Part shown: positions 1-11,873 of the stretch, piece after piece
How positions within the stretch are numbered: the first letter of the stretch is position 1
How the letters are laid out: every line of letters starts with the position of its first letter
Assembly (NCBI GenBank): GCA_022385755.1
Contig: MU278348.1
Location: 2,547,470 to 2,611,469 of the forward strand
Source of the DNA: Trametopsis cervina
Lineage: Eukaryota; Basidiomycota; Agaricomycetes; Polyporales; Irpicaceae
Direction of reading: 5' to 3'
Length of the DNA: 64,000 nt
Made by a program: the position numbers and the translations under genes
The notes under the pieces: model-generated
What the model was told of the DNA's origin: nothing
Database searches by the model: none
What the model saw: the letters and a program-made list of their open reading frames with translations, nothing else

Positions 1-311
1 ACTCACACCTCATCGCAGACTTTCAGGCGAGTGTATTATATTGACCCTAAATCGCACGATTACTGAGGCGATAATTAGGCGGCTGCCTTACTTCATTCAC
101 CACAATCTTTTCGTCAGCGATTATTGTCCTTCAGACCGTGGAATCTGCTTTTATCAGTGGCTGTTGTGAGTACCGACCGTTATTGACCTCTTCACCCTCA
201 CCTGAGAATATTGTAGTTCTTCTCGCAATGTGGCGGTCCTCCCGCTCATCAATAGTCCAGGGACGGCTATCTATATCGGTATCAGTCAGGGATCCTCCCG
301 AAATAAGGATC
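1..311. other. 5' flank, no gene seen
   Basis: No supported gene. Open frames here are short and overlap on both strands. The stretch probably holds the promoter and 5' leader of the membrane-protein gene that begins at 312. No clear TATA box was picked out. Confidence 0.4.
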
Positions 312-1612
312 ATGGATGGGCTCGAAGCACTTCAGGACAGGACTGAACAGATGCCTCGAGGCTGGTGGGACTATGTTCCCAGTGGACCCCACTCGGAGGT
401 GCCAGTCGATGAGAAAACTCACGATCGCCCTGCTACTACTTTAACAGTGAGTCACAGCCCATCCCTCGGTGTAATTTCTCATGAACAGTCACCACCAGCG
501 TGATACGTCGATGGCTACTTCTCGCGCTGGGACGCGCCCACACAATTCTGTCATTCCTGAAAACAACGGGCGATCTTGGCACCCTCAATCTTATGGCCCT
601 GCTCAGAGACATGGTCGTCCTATTTCGCCATCTCCCGGATCAGTCAGAAGCCGACTCAGCCGATATATGCCACGGATGCAGCTGTTCAGACAGGTGGTAA
701 AGAACGAGGTATAGTGTAATGCAGTCACTTCCGGTAGAGAGATGCTGATGCTTCAGGCAAAGCTGGCATACACTGTTTTTTCAACAATATTGTCTCTTGT
801 TACTGGTCTCTTGTCGATTCTCGGGATGAGCACGACCACATTTATGGACTCTGCGGGGTGGGTCTGTGTTAACTGTGAGTCGTTTATGTCATGTTTATGC
901 TCTGCTAGCCGACTGACAGCTACGGAATTCAGGGTTGCTTCTGTCTATTTTCAGTATGGGAAGCTTCGGTCGGGTCGTTCGTCGTCATGAGCGTGACGCT
1001 TTATTACAACATCCCGCTGCCTGGGACTTGATGTATCGCGCGGAATTGGAAGCTTCGCGGGCGTTTGCTTCTGGGAGAACAAGACGTCCTTACTCTCCAA
1101 TCAGCGTGGTATCGCGGACGCCACATCGCGCTCCAACCTTCAGCAACCCGTTCTCGGATGCATACTCGGTACCGAGTCAGGGAGGTGCAAGTCGAAACAG
1201 CTCCACCCGACACTCGCAGCGGCCGAGAGCGATGCGTACCCCTTCCCTACCGAGAATTCCCGTACCACTGCGAAAGACGGATAGCTTCTCCTCTACCTCT
1301 TCATTGCTGTCCCCTTCCTCTCCGACTGCCTCAGTGTCTACCGCCGACAGTGCTATGCGTAGACTTCCGCAACCTCTCCTTTACGAGACAAGAGGATCAC
1401 CAACCATTCATCCCTCGCCAACTTCGGAGTTCCCCAGCTTCGGCTCCTTCTCTTCGGCGTCGACACCAATCGAACATCGTGGTCTGACATCGCATGCGAC
1501 AGAAGCATCATATCCTAAGATAACGACGCTCGACTCGAAAATGGCGAGTGGCTTGTCAATTTTACCAGAAAATTGGATACCTTACGAAATGGCTTTTGAA
1601 AAGCCCATATGA
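312..1612 (+). CDS. Hypothetical membrane protein with serine/proline-rich tail
   Basis: I do not recognise the function. Four exons fit together in frame: 312-446, 499-693, 757-874 and 933-1612, giving about 375 residues. The first 110 residues are polar and rich in Ser, Pro and Arg. Exon 3 encodes a hydrophobic segment (KLAYTVFSTILSLVTGLLSIL) and the start of exon 4 a second one (WLLLSIF), so two membrane passes are likely, with both long ends on the same side. The C-terminal 200 residues are Ser/Thr/Pro-rich and look disordered. The start codon chosen is the first ATG in frame with the spliced model; a start further upstream cannot be excluded. RPC37 follows on the same strand 265 bases downstream. 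I trust the coding assignment more than the exact start. Confidence 0.55.
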
Positions 1613-1877
1613 GGTTCACTTTAGTTATGTGGCCAATTTGAGTAACGCTCGGACGATGTACTACACTCTACTCCCTTTTCTTCCTCGCACCAATGACGCA
1701 AACATTGTAATTACGATACACTGTAATCAACCGAACTTGCTTTGAATGATAGCCCTTAATAATTGACACTCAGATGTGTTTTCTATAAGCTACACACGCT
1801 CAGTGGCACCGGTTACTCACGTCTTCAGCTACGTTAGGCGCCTCGTAATCAAAGTCAGAATTTCCGTCTCATCCGTC

Positions 1878-2840
1878 ATGGACGGCGAAGAGGACCGAGT
1901 TGTCTCTGTTCTCCCCGTCTACTTCAGTAACAAGCTATCGCCCAATCTTCAACTACATCAATTCCCACTACTTACTCGACCCCTTGAGGTCCCGCCGTCT
2001 GCTGCAGCTAGTGGCAAACACATTCGCGCCCGCCTAAAGCCTAATACAAAACGGTTCGAGATCCACGTTCCTGTCGATACCCGAGCCGAGGTTTGGAACA
2101 CTGAAAGGTCAAAAGATCTTGGTGTCGCACGCCTCGAAGATGACAAAGAGAAAAATCAAGAGCAAAAACAAAAATACAAGGAAGGGGAGGAACCACGATT
2201 GACGGAGACTCGACTGAGGAGTGAGCAGGTCCCACAAATTGGAACCTATGTACTAGGTATCATTCGTGAAGGTGAGCAGCTTACTGAGTACTGAGTCGGA
2301 ATAAACCTGCTTATCCATGCATCTGGACAGGGAAGGTGTATCTCCATCCTATAAACGAGACACACCAATTACGGCCAGCCCTCACATACATGGATTTCCT
2401 CACTCGAAAAACAAGACGTCGTACAGGTGGTGATTCAGACTCTGACTCTGACGATGGCCCACCTCCCGACCCAGATGAGCCGGCTCCTCCGCCGCCGCCG
2501 AAGAAGGAGAAGAAGTCCGCTTCAGAGGCAAAGGAAGTACAGGTCTCTGTACGCAAAACTGGCGACGACAAGACCATGCAGCTTGGCGGTGGGCTGACCG
2601 CTATGAGGAGAGAGATGTTGACAACTATCCGCGCGGAAGAGGATGAGGGGTGGGTCAGCTATGAGTACTGTGATGGCCAGGTGAGTTCATTGATAAGCTG
2701 CCATGACCTGATACTCAAATAATACATCTTAGACAGAGGAAGCAAACGCTGCGTTTGAGTCGATATTCTGCCAGAGCTCAGAACAGCTAGAATGCAAGAC
2801 GGACCTCACTACGATGCTCAATGGGATTAAAGGACTTTGA
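1878..2840 (+). CDS. RPC37: RNA polymerase III subunit RPC5/Rpc37 (Sin-like family)
   Basis: Subunit of RNA polymerase III, the nuclear enzyme making tRNA and 5S rRNA; with Rpc53 it forms a TFIIF-like subcomplex for termination and reinitiation. Three exons (1878-2271, 2331-2680, 2733-2840) give 283 residues. The N-terminal part carries the family pattern: an opening 'VLPVYFSNKLSPNLQLHQFP', then a block ending in TYVLGIIREG, and after the first intron KVYLHPINETHQLRP. An acidic and proline-rich linker (SDSDSDDGPPPDPDEP) follows, then a basic patch (PKKEKKSASEAKE) and a short conserved C-terminal domain. The length matches fungal homologues. The start codon precedes an acidic start (MDGEEDRVV), usual for the family. 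All three intron joins keep frame. The tRNA-Thr gene 3.6 kb away is a product of the same machinery, probably by chance. Confidence 0.85.
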
Positions 2841-2910
2841 CGGTCTAAACGTGCGTATTTGCTACGCAACTTGACAGCTGAAAGTAGGTTGATGTGACAA
2901 GCGAGACTAA

Positions 2911-5900
2911 ATGTATGTATACCATGATTCAGAGGGTGCTACTTTCGTGACGACTGCAGAGCTCGAGCCTAGCGATTTCATCTGGCATAATCATTGGCCG
3001 GTGTACCTTGAGGACCGTTATACCGACACAGCAGAATCAGGTCTGATAGCCCCGAAGCCACCTGACGGAAATACGGTAATTTGTTGTGTTTGGCAAAGAA
3101 AGCTTAACGCCACAAAGTGTTCGGCTTCCAGGAATGGCAGGTGCAGGTTATTGCCCTGCGACGTTCGCCAGCCCGTTATGCTCTGTCCACCACCACCGCC
3201 TCCACCATCTCATGAATATACGCAAAAATATGGACAGCGACACAGATACAGCCTCAGATTCTTCCCAGGACGGCACTTATGCACATGACTTTCTGGACGG
3301 CTGCCTCCCTGCTAGTGAGAGTACGACATTATCCGGCACAACACAGGATACAGAGACACTCATGAGTAATATGTGCGACGGAATTAACCTGATATGCGGC
3401 TTGAATTTGTCTGAAGTGGAATTGGTGCGTGTACTGTGTTGACTCCTTGATTTAACCCCGCTCAAGCTGCAGACTCTGCAAGACGCCCATTGTACATAAT
3501 GACATTCAGCAGGCCTCTACCTCCATTTCGCTATTTCTAGACCAAATCATCCTTCCATCAAGCAACGTCGACTACTATGACACGATTGACGGTTTTCAGG
3601 AGTTATGTAGGTGTATATATGCGCCCCTATATTAGCATATACTCACTGTTAAACATTCTCTCAGGCCAGACTGAAGTCCTGGAAAGATTATTTGAATTGC
3701 GCAGGGTTTTCCATGCGATAGCGTCACGGGAAGTACAGAAGAGGAATGCTGCAGTGGTCTGCTGGGTAGATGATCTACTTGCACGACTGGGTGAAGCAGT
3801 GCGCCGCTTCATAGAGATTATCGACACGCGATCGGCATCACCGCGAACCATTGAGCAACCATTATCGACACTACAGACCTGGAGGGAAGATCTCGCCCTT
3901 CGGGCCGCTGCTCAGCTACCTCGTGAGTGGTTGCTCGATTTACACAGTGATACGGACATGTTGAGATCTAAATTTATGGCCATTAAGATGCCTTTCCTCA
4001 GGTTATTACTACAATTGCTTCAGGATTCGCTTCAGCGGCGTCTGCTCGTTTGGTCATACGAATAATGTTTTCCTCGACGGTGCTAGGACGTGCTGTAGGT
4101 ATGAGAACACATACGTCTTCTGAAACGTAAGTGTCACGTACTCAGCCCATTCGATGGCCCTAACTTCCCTCGGAAGAGCGCATCAAGCCCTTCGCACATA
4201 TATTTGCAAGTTCAGTGCAGAGACTTCGAGTTTAGTCCACCCGTCGCAGAGACTCGAGAGCAAGGTCACACTCGCCATGGCGCTGTCCATATTTGCGGTA
4301 GGTGACATACGGCGTCGGAAGTGATTTGACTTTGATTGCGTTACGTAGATGCATGACTATCCGAAAGTCAACGAACAGGTTTCGAGATTCCGGCCGCACA
4401 CACAAGCCATTATGCTGGGTCACATCGAGCGAATCCTCGCTTCTGAAGACACGGAAACGATGTCCATGTCATCTCTCGAACCTATGATACACCTTGATAC
4501 GGCACAGAAATTGTTGATACAATGGGGTATGAGTGTCCCGTGGTGCTGGTATATGTGGGACGATGAACGTATTGCTGATCACGAAGTGATACAATCATTG
4601 GTACATGCTTTCGCATGAGAAAAGTCTATGCGGTGCTGACCACCTTGGCCTGGAACAGACCATAACATGGCTATATCATCTGGAGGATGATCCAGCGGAA
4701 GAAGATACCTGGGAGCGTCAACTTGAAAGGTGCATGTCCCTCGACCCAACGGCTGCATTTACGGCTCTTGTGGTATGATGCGTTATCTTCGTGCCTCCGT
4801 CTCGGGTTAACCGTTCTCTTTCAGATTGTCCTTCGTCGTGCCAAGGACTCTCTCATGGATATTGTATCAATGCCTCATGCGCTAAGTGGCGCTACTCTAC
4901 GCGTTCTCTACAGATGCTGTTGGGGAGTCAAGGTACTTATCGGCATGCCCGGTGCAGTCCAAGAGGCATCTATTAAGCATAGCACGAATGTGTTATGTAG
5001 TCTATTTATCCTCCTTCAGAAGTCGGAACAGGAGCTTACACGTAAGCTCCTTCTCTCTCTCTTTCTTTATGAGCATCAGTTGCGATATTAATATCCTATC
5101 TAAGTCAGTGATTGTATTATTGCGGCGCTTGCTAGCGTGACACCACACATCTTGCGAGGCGCGCTACGTGAGGTATCCTGTGATGTCAAATCAAACACAA
5201 AGGCCAAATTAGACACAAGTACGTGCCGCTACTCTCGGTATGTGTGTATCCCAGTGACATATTTTGTCAGGTACAGCGGATCTTCACCGGTAAGACACCT
5301 ACGAACGTCTACATATTTTACTATTTTAAACATCCGGGCTTAGCGAGATCGATGCGACTTCAAGAGCTACTCCACTTGAAGATATTTGTGTCCAAAAAAT
5401 ACGACAGCTTCTCCAGTTTGTCACGCTAGTGTGGCAAGCCGACGGTCCTTTGGATGCCCTGTTCCATCCGCAATCAATTCCTACGTTCCTCCGTGGCCTC
5501 ATACGCAGGCTTTCAGCGATCCGAAATCACACACCAGCCGTAAAGCTACATCAAGACGTGCAATTCGGAGAGAAGGGTTTGTTAACTCCGCTGCTTATCT
5601 GTCTCGCTTCTGCAGAGCTGGCCAGACGAAGGGATCCAACCTTGGAAACGGTCAAGAAACCACGGGACGACGGTCTCATGTGGGAACTGGTAACAGACGC
5701 AACTATCACAGACGATGTGTTGGCCATATGTGAGCTTCTGTTGGACAATTTGTCGCTTATAGTGCTAATAGGCTAAATAATCTGTGTAGCTGCCCTCTCG
5801 GCTTACGTTGTAGCAGCTCCCCAAAAACTCGATGCACTACGTTGCGCTGTTATCTGGGACATGTTCCGAGACTTTATTCTTCTTGTGGGGCAGCACCATT

Positions 5901-6202
5901 TTCTGGGCATGCAGGATGAGTGCCTGTCTCTCGCCACGTGCCCTCTGGTTCTGGAGGCGATGAGTGTGTTGATGGAGTCGAAGAAGCCGAACATAGGTTC
6001 GTGGAAACAATTGTTTTGATGGAAGAAGCTGAACGTATTTGACGCAGTTCCGTATATTATATCATCTCCATGGACGCAATCTCTTCGCAAGTATCTCTGT
6101 GACTTCGCTCCTCTCATTCGAGTTGAAGAACGGTTCCGTAAAGTTGTCACTGACACTCTGGTGCCTCTCTGCATGTCCCTTGCACAACAGGTTCGCCTTT
6201 AG
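2911..6202 (+). CDS. Unrecognised long helical protein, multi-exon (boundaries approximate)
   Basis: I do not recognise this gene. Open segments separated by plausible introns run along the + strand for 3.3 kb. Clear pieces include 3665-4025 (VLERLFELRRVFHAIASREV onward), 4350-4600 (HDYPKVNEQVSRFRPHTQAI onward), 4670-4770 (TITWLYHLEDDPAEEDTWER), 4825-5060 (IVLRRAKDSLMDIVSMPHAL), 5430-5770 (FHPQSIPTFLRGLIRRLSAI) and 5790-6202, ending in SLAQQVRL and a stop. The residues are mostly Leu, Ala, Arg and Glu in amphipathic runs, which suggests stacked helical repeats in a scaffold-type protein of perhaps 900 residues. The segment near 2940-3060 (ELEPSDFIWHNHWPVYLEDR) is probably N-terminal. Phases between 3060-3300 and 4030-4230 were not settled, so this could be one long gene or two adjacent genes. 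No membrane segment, zinc motif or enzyme signature was seen. Confidence 0.45.
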
Positions 6203-6442
6203 CGCTACCTTTCGCTATGTCATATTCATACCTTGCCCCACCCCAGATTCAATCGCATATCGATTGTGCAAGTTCGAATGAGCCGGAGGCGACACAGCAA
6301 AAGGCGATGAAATATACTTCACTGTCGCATATATGCTATTTCCCCTCGGGCATGGGCCCCAAACTGATGCTTTCAAGATGAGATATTGCCTTGCTTTATG
6401 GCTGGTTGTCAATGTTCGGACGATAGAATAGAGCACAAAAAC
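6203..6442. other. Intergenic 3' region between helical gene and tRNA
   Basis: No gene seen. On the minus strand the oligo-T run just after the tRNA (plus-strand AAAAA at 6437-6441) is a good RNA polymerase III terminator. Confidence 0.5.
6437..6441 (-). terminator. Pol III T-run terminator of tRNA-Thr
   Basis: Five consecutive T on the minus strand lie two bases past the tRNA discriminator base. Runs of four or more T are the usual RNA polymerase III stop signal. Confidence 0.7.
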
Positions 6443-6526
6443 TTCCCATTAGCCGACTTGAACGACTGACCTCGTCATTACTACGAAAGTACTAGTGACG
6501 CGCTCTACCAGCTGAGCTAAACGGGA
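6443..6526 (-). tRNA. tRNA-Thr (AGT anticodon) with 11-nt intron
   Basis: Reading the minus strand from 6526, a full cloverleaf forms. The acceptor stem TCCCGTT pairs with AATGGGA, with discriminator A. The D-arm is GCTCAGCTGGTAGAGC. The anticodon stem CGTCA pairs with TGACG. The T-arm AGTCG-TTCAAGT-CGGCT closes. The anticodon loop is 18 nt instead of 7, so an 11-nt intron (CTTTCGTAGTA) sits after position 37, the canonical place. The mature loop CTAGTAA gives anticodon AGT, which decodes ACU after A34-to-inosine editing and other ACN threonine codons. Mature length is 73 nt. Internal A and B boxes are present (GCTCAGCTGG and GTTCAAGTCG). I am sure of the tRNA and fairly sure of the anticodon. 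Confidence 0.93.
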
Positions 6527-6871
6527 TATTGACTATTCGCATTTTGTATCTGTAGGATGAGACGTCGTGTGAGAGGGACATATCTTTTTGTGCGTCGCAT
6601 CTACCATAAAATGACGAGAGGGTAAATGTGCATTCCTTCCATGCACTTATCGGAAAAACTACGCGCATATCGCCGACATAGCGGGTGCGATCCACATGTG
6701 AAGTCGGTATAAAGTCGCGTTCACATCGAACGTGGAAACCACGTGATCGCGGCATGGAAGTTCAACCAGGATAGCTCAGGTTGTTTGCTGCACACATATA
6801 TTGACCACAGTCTGTCTTCGGCTCGCCCAATCTCTGACCTTGCGCGTCCAAGCTCAACCCATCAAAGTGGC

Positions 6872-9800
6872 ATGGCGTTTTGTAGGCGATGTGGCGATAT
6901 AGTATTCGGAGCCCGTTGTAAATGCGGTGGTTCTGCGGTCGGTGCGTGGCTTACATGCGCCAACATCTGTCTTGCTTATATACATACCTGATTCTCCAGC
7001 ACCCGTTGTGAATTGGTCAGTTGGTGAAGACGGCTCGAAGCAGGACAGATGGTCCAAGACATACGTGACCAAGGAGAACGTCCAAGAGAGTAGCAATGTG
7101 AACTCCATACAACCTATCCTTACCGGATCTAACAATGTCCCCAAACGTCCCAACCGGCTAACAAACGCAGGGAATATTGCTGCTGTGTCTTTGAGCTCCC
7201 ATGTCTCCGCTCATATACGATCAGCCACTTCCTCTCGTCCATCTTCACCGCTGAAATACACGAATACTGGTCTAGGTTCACAATCAGACGAGGCCAATGC
7301 TCAGGAAGGAATATTACCCAATCCGCATACCTCGGAGCTCGCTAAAGTTTATGGTTCTGTACTGCAACCGAAGGACACCCTATCATCATTCACATGTGCA
7401 ATATGCTCCACACCTTTCCCGCCGGATGCTACTATATATCCTGATCCTTCCCATGTCAATGCATCTGGCGTAGACATCAGCGCGGGTCAGAGCAGCACCA
7501 GGTTCTTATGTCGACCGTGTTTCACGACGCACGGAGGCTCCAGAGGAGACTGCGATAGTTGCCATCGGGCGGTTCTCATCCTAAAATCGGACGGTGGATT
7601 TGTCGAGAATAGCGGGCGCGTATGGCATAAGAAGTGCTTTGACTGCGACGGCTGCGGCAAGAACATTGGGGACCATCCTATGGTTGACTTGCTTGGCAGG
7701 CCAAGCTGTGCCGATTGTTTCGACTCCTGTTTGAAACGTCCACCTCGGGACGATGTTTTCGGCTCGCCAAAACGTATCATCAATAACACGGTCGGCAATA
7801 TAGGTGGAAGCAGGAAAGACGCGAAGGGCGGGGAGCGTGAAGGTAGTCCTGCACTGGACGAACTGGAAGCTCGCTTAGGGATAGTGAGGAACGAGAATCA
7901 CACATCACCAGCTGCCTCGCCTATAGGTCGTCTCCATAGGACATCTCTGACGACTCCTACCAAAGATCTCCCAAGGAGCTGGCAGTCTTCGTCCACTCTC
8001 CCTGGATCCTATGATCGCCCACGTGCTGATTCCGCCTCGTCTTCAGCTCACTATTCACCCGCATCCGCTACCAGGTGAGAGCTCGGAGCCATTTAATAAT
8101 CGACTCACTAACATTCATTTTGCTAGACGTAGCACAGAATCGGCCAGTCCTCAGTACGACTCTTTCCGCCAATCAGACAATACCAAGCCGAATCGCTCTC
8201 CCTACCACAGAGCACGTTCATCCGATGTCGCGCACGAAATTGACAATAGCCCCACCCGAGTCAGAGGCTCTCGTACTAGCTTTGGCGAAAGCAAGAAACC
8301 TCCAACCGAGGATGCTATCGAAGAGATGAAACAAAGGTTTTTGACTGGAAACGGTTCTCCTGCTGTCACGCCGCAGAAGCTATCAGGGTCAAATCATAGC
8401 ACCCCAAGAAGAAGGTCTAGATCCAGGAGCCGCCCTCGCTCAAGTACCGGCAACACATCTGCAACGAATACGCCTACCCTCAGGAAAAGTCGGGATAGTG
8501 AAACACCTTCTGCACGTTCATCCTCTCCCTCTTTACGAACTTCAGCATCATCTTCCTCTTTACGGCTGCGATATCAGAGAACAGGAGAAACTGTCACTGA
8601 TATTGGAACTGACATCGGCCTGGATAGCGATCATGACATGTATCGCATATTGCCAGATAGAACTGGAGAATCCACTCAACCTCTGCGAATACGGCGTCAT
8701 AACACCGGGACAACAAGCACCAGTTTAACTCGAGACGTGACTGGGTCTACGAGTCTCTTAGCAGAGCAGAAGACGGGTGACACCATATATCTGAAGGGAG
8801 ACGACACAGGGAACACATACCGCCCTCTCGACCCTCAGCGTACGGGCGACGTCATCAAGTCACACAGGACTGGCGACAGTGTTGGCAGACAGCACACTGG
8901 CGAAGGACGTGTGCGACGGCATCGTACGGGTGATACAGACTTCGAAAGCAACCAAACTGGGGCCTCTGGATATAGCAGGCACGACAATCCCGTTCGCCGT
9001 CAGCGCACTGGAGATGCAGACATTCCTCCCAGTGGACGCCGGGATCATACGGGAGAAAGAACACGCATTGAGTTTGGTCTGCGCAGAGATCGAACGGGCG
9101 ACGCTGAGGTTGAGTCCCTGCTGGGGCCTCTATCGTCTATGACCACCGGAGACCTGATCGATTTATCTCCCTTGCCGGAGCCAGTATCATCGTTATCGCG
9201 TATTCCGCAGCGCGTAGGCCCCCGTATTCCTGGTCGCAGCGGAGGAGATTACCGCTCGAGCCTGGAATTCGGCTTCAGGAATGGTAGCTCATCGACCTCC
9301 TCCTTGACGTCTTCCGGGTATGAATCCTCTGTATCATCTGTACCGGACCTCGCCAGTGACTTCTCGGACACTACATCCACGAGATCTATGGGGCCGTCCA
9401 CCCCTCCCTCCGTCAGCCCACCCCCGAGACACCATAGCAAAGCTCCAGGCGAGACGCATAAATACGGATCAGGCCATCGCAACATAACTCCAACCCCACG
9501 GTCTAGGGCGAAGTCTGTAGGTCATGGTCTCGGACTATCAACCTCGCAGTCGTCACAGGACGACAGATGCGAAAAGTGCAAGCTGCCGCTTTTCAGTATC
9601 AAGCATAGTGGCAAGTTCGTTACGGTGCCCGAGGAGCCCACGAGCACTGGTGCAGCGCCTAGGAGATACCATGCAGCTTGTTTCAAGTGTACCGTATGCG
9701 GAGAGGTGTTCGAAGAGAAAGAGGGAGGACACGCTGTATTTGTGCGAGTTGAGGAGGGAGCCTGTCACGTCCACGTGAGTTATTCATCGCCATTCGCCAC

Positions 9801-10698
9801 CAGTTTGTTGACCCTCTCGGAATAGTGCGCTCCTCCTGAGAAGATCACGCTTCGAAAGAACACCGCCTCTGCAATCACGAAGGCGTCCAAGATCCCTTTG
9901 GCAGCGACATCGACTGGTAACTCGAGTCCGCCGGCACCACCGAAGACAACTGCATACTATGCGTCTTCTAGCCGATACGAACCACCGCCTCCCACTGCTC
10001 CGCCTGCCAACTCTTTCCCTGTGTCTCAACCGCGTTTTGGGGGCTCGTCGTCCTGCCCCGGTTGCATGAAAGCTGTGTCACCCATGGAGAGAGGTGTCGT
10101 ATCCGGTCCTCAAGGATCGAAGTGGCACGGCGGTTGCCTGATCTGTGGCGGCTTGCAGGCAAAAGGAAAGAGAAAGGAAGCGGGCAAAGCTGGGTGCGGG
10201 AAGAAACTGGATAGTGCTGCGAAGCTGGATGCAGAAGGTGGTGTATGGTGTCGCGAATGTCTCGTAAGTCTGCAAGGATACATACGGGTGTGTCTTCTGT
10301 TGACCTCCATCTCTTAGCTATTATTGCCTCCACATTTACGGCAAGCCTCTGCTGTGAAGTCGCCGCTTGCGCCTATGGGTACAGGAAGCCGTCCTTTCAG
10401 CGTGGTGATACCGCAGGGTACGGGCACGACGCTCGCCCGGCAGTTTACTGGCCTCGGCGGTGGCGACGGAGACGTTCTGCGCCAATTAACTGGCGGCGGC
10501 CTCAGCCCCACCAGACAACTGTCGTCCAGCCCGACAAAGATGTTTGATGGGCCGCGACCTGGTATAGGACGTTACGCAAGGCCGAAATCGGTTATTGGAA
10601 CACGGAGCACTGGAAGCGGAGAGGGCAGAGGGATGTTCCTTGTCAGGCAGCTGACGGGAGGGAACTCCAGTTTCAGCGGCAATGAGTATGGACTTTGA
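6872..10698 (+). CDS. LIM-domain protein with TG[D/E] repeat tract
   Basis: Large scaffold protein of about 1,203 residues from five exons (6872-6941, 7000-8074, 8127-9774, 9826-10263, 10318-10698). It opens with a short cysteine motif (CRRCGDIVFGARCKCGG). A LIM-type zinc domain at about residues 150-260 shows CAICSTPFPPD, CDSCHRAVL, WHKKCFDCDGCG and CADCFDSC. A long Ser/Pro/Arg-rich region follows. About 15 TG[D/E/S/N]-type motifs at roughly 8575-9150 make a degenerate repeat. A second LIM lies near CEKCKLPLFSIKHSG and YHAACFKCTVCG, and a third near CPGCMKAV, WHGGCLICGG and WCREC. The C-terminus has more TG motifs (RQLTGG). Fungal LIM proteins of this layout act at the cell cortex with Rho-type signalling; that role is inference. 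No GAP or kinase domain is visible. The start was chosen because MAFCRRCG precedes the N-terminal cysteines in frame. Confidence 0.8.
8575..9150 (+). repeat. Degenerate coding repeat, TG[D/E] motif about 15 times
   Basis: Within exon 3 of the LIM gene, about 15 copies of a short unit centred on [R/K/H/Q]-TG-[D/E/S/T/N] recur at 9-20 residue spacing: RTGETV, RTGEST, KTGDTI, RTGDVI, RTGDSV, HTGEGR, RTGDTD, RTGDAD, HTGERT and RTGDAE are the best. The DNA keeps an approximate ACNGGNGA core with varied third positions, so selection on the peptide is more likely than recent slippage. Four further related motifs occur in exon 5. Confidence 0.75.
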
Positions 10699-11118
10699 AA
10701 CTAGGCAATCAGTGAAGGAATATGGATATGTACGCTCTCGTGGCTTTGCGGTTTAGCTTTGGACAGATATGTCAATTGAATTCTGTATGGAAACGCTGTG
10801 ACGTTTTGCGATTCGCTCTCGTTACGACGTTGTATGACTTGCCCCGAACTCCATATACTTCTAGGAAACAAGTCGCCGACATCAATGAAGCGAGTTGTGA
10901 TCACTATGTGTACCAGCGATAGGTTGTACCACGAATTCACGTAGTAGGGTATAGAAGTTACACATTAACGTCCTTACAATTGCAGACGTCCTCTCTTTTC
11001 ATTGCTCATAACCAGGACGACCATACACAAGTTGGCTTTTCGAGATCTACGTGTGCCGCAGATAATTAAGGGCCAATCTGTCACTGGTAACGGACGTCGG
11101 TCTATCTCAATTGCAACG
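10699..11118. other. Convergent intergenic region
   Basis: Lies between the 3' ends of the LIM gene and the formyltransferase gene. Nothing beyond probable 3' UTRs is seen. Confidence 0.4.
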
Positions 11119-11873
11119 TCAAGAACGGCCACTCACTGAGATCGGCGCCACTTCGTCGAGCACTTTTGCGGTGGCCTTGACAATGAGTCCCCATTCTGTC
11201 TGGTGCAATCTCTCCTCGAATGCCTCGATAGGTTCGCCGGGCTTGATCTCTACTGGTTGCACAATGACAGGCTCGCCTCGGTCTACCTCGCGGACAACAC
11301 GGTGTACCATTGCTCCCGAGTGCGCGATTTCGCCGCGTTGAAACGCCTCGTATGCTCGCTCGATGGCGTGTGCACCGTCGAAGGCCCCTGGGAGCGCAGG
11401 ATGCAGATTAATCACAGGTATTGGCTTCTGCACTTTTTCCTCGCCCTCGTATGCTGTATCTCCATTGACCGCATCGAGAAATCCCTCGCTCATGATGTGC
11501 ATCCACCCGGCAAGAACCACGATGTCCGGGTTCTCCTTGATGACTAGTTTTGCGACCTCGAGATCATAGTCAGGCCTGGTCTTCTCGGGGTTAGCCTTCA
11601 GGTATGGCTGCAACGCGAGGCAGGCTGTACGGATCGGTGGTTGCGCATTCTGTGCACGCGTAAGACCATACGCGGCTTTGCGGTTGGAGAGCACAAGAAC
11701 TATCTGAGCATGAGGCAGCGCTGGTGTATTGAGGGCGTCGATGAGGGCTTGGAGGTTGGACCCTTGAGAGGACGGCTGAGCTCGCGGTGGACTAAGAGTT
11801 GTGAATCGGCGGTACCTGAGCCTGAAATGAGTACCACGATGCGACGGGGCGACGTTGGCTGTGGGTCCGCCAT
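11119..11873 (-). CDS. ADE8: Phosphoribosylglycinamide formyltransferase (GAR transformylase)
   Basis: Transfers a formyl group from 10-formyltetrahydrofolate to glycinamide ribonucleotide, step 3 of purine synthesis, in the cytosol. Two exons (11873-11816 and 11762-11119) give 233 residues, normal for the monofunctional fungal enzyme. The N-terminal MADPQPTSPRRIVVLISGSG joins across a 53-nt intron to SNLQALIDAL, the nucleotide-binding start. Downstream are DIVVLAGWMHIMS, the catalytic INLHPALPGAF (Asn and His), and SGAMVHRVVREVDRGEP with the catalytic Asp. The C-terminus ends EAFEERLHQTEWGLI. An insertion before INLHP (NGDTAYEGEEKVQKP) is longer than in bacteria and common in fungi. The gene is head to head with the membrane-protein gene at 12377. 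High confidence. Confidence 0.93.

Noticed and set aside
131..503. Overlapping frames on both strands at the left end taken as separate genes
   Set aside because: They contradict the spliced membrane-protein model that begins at 312 and have no family match.
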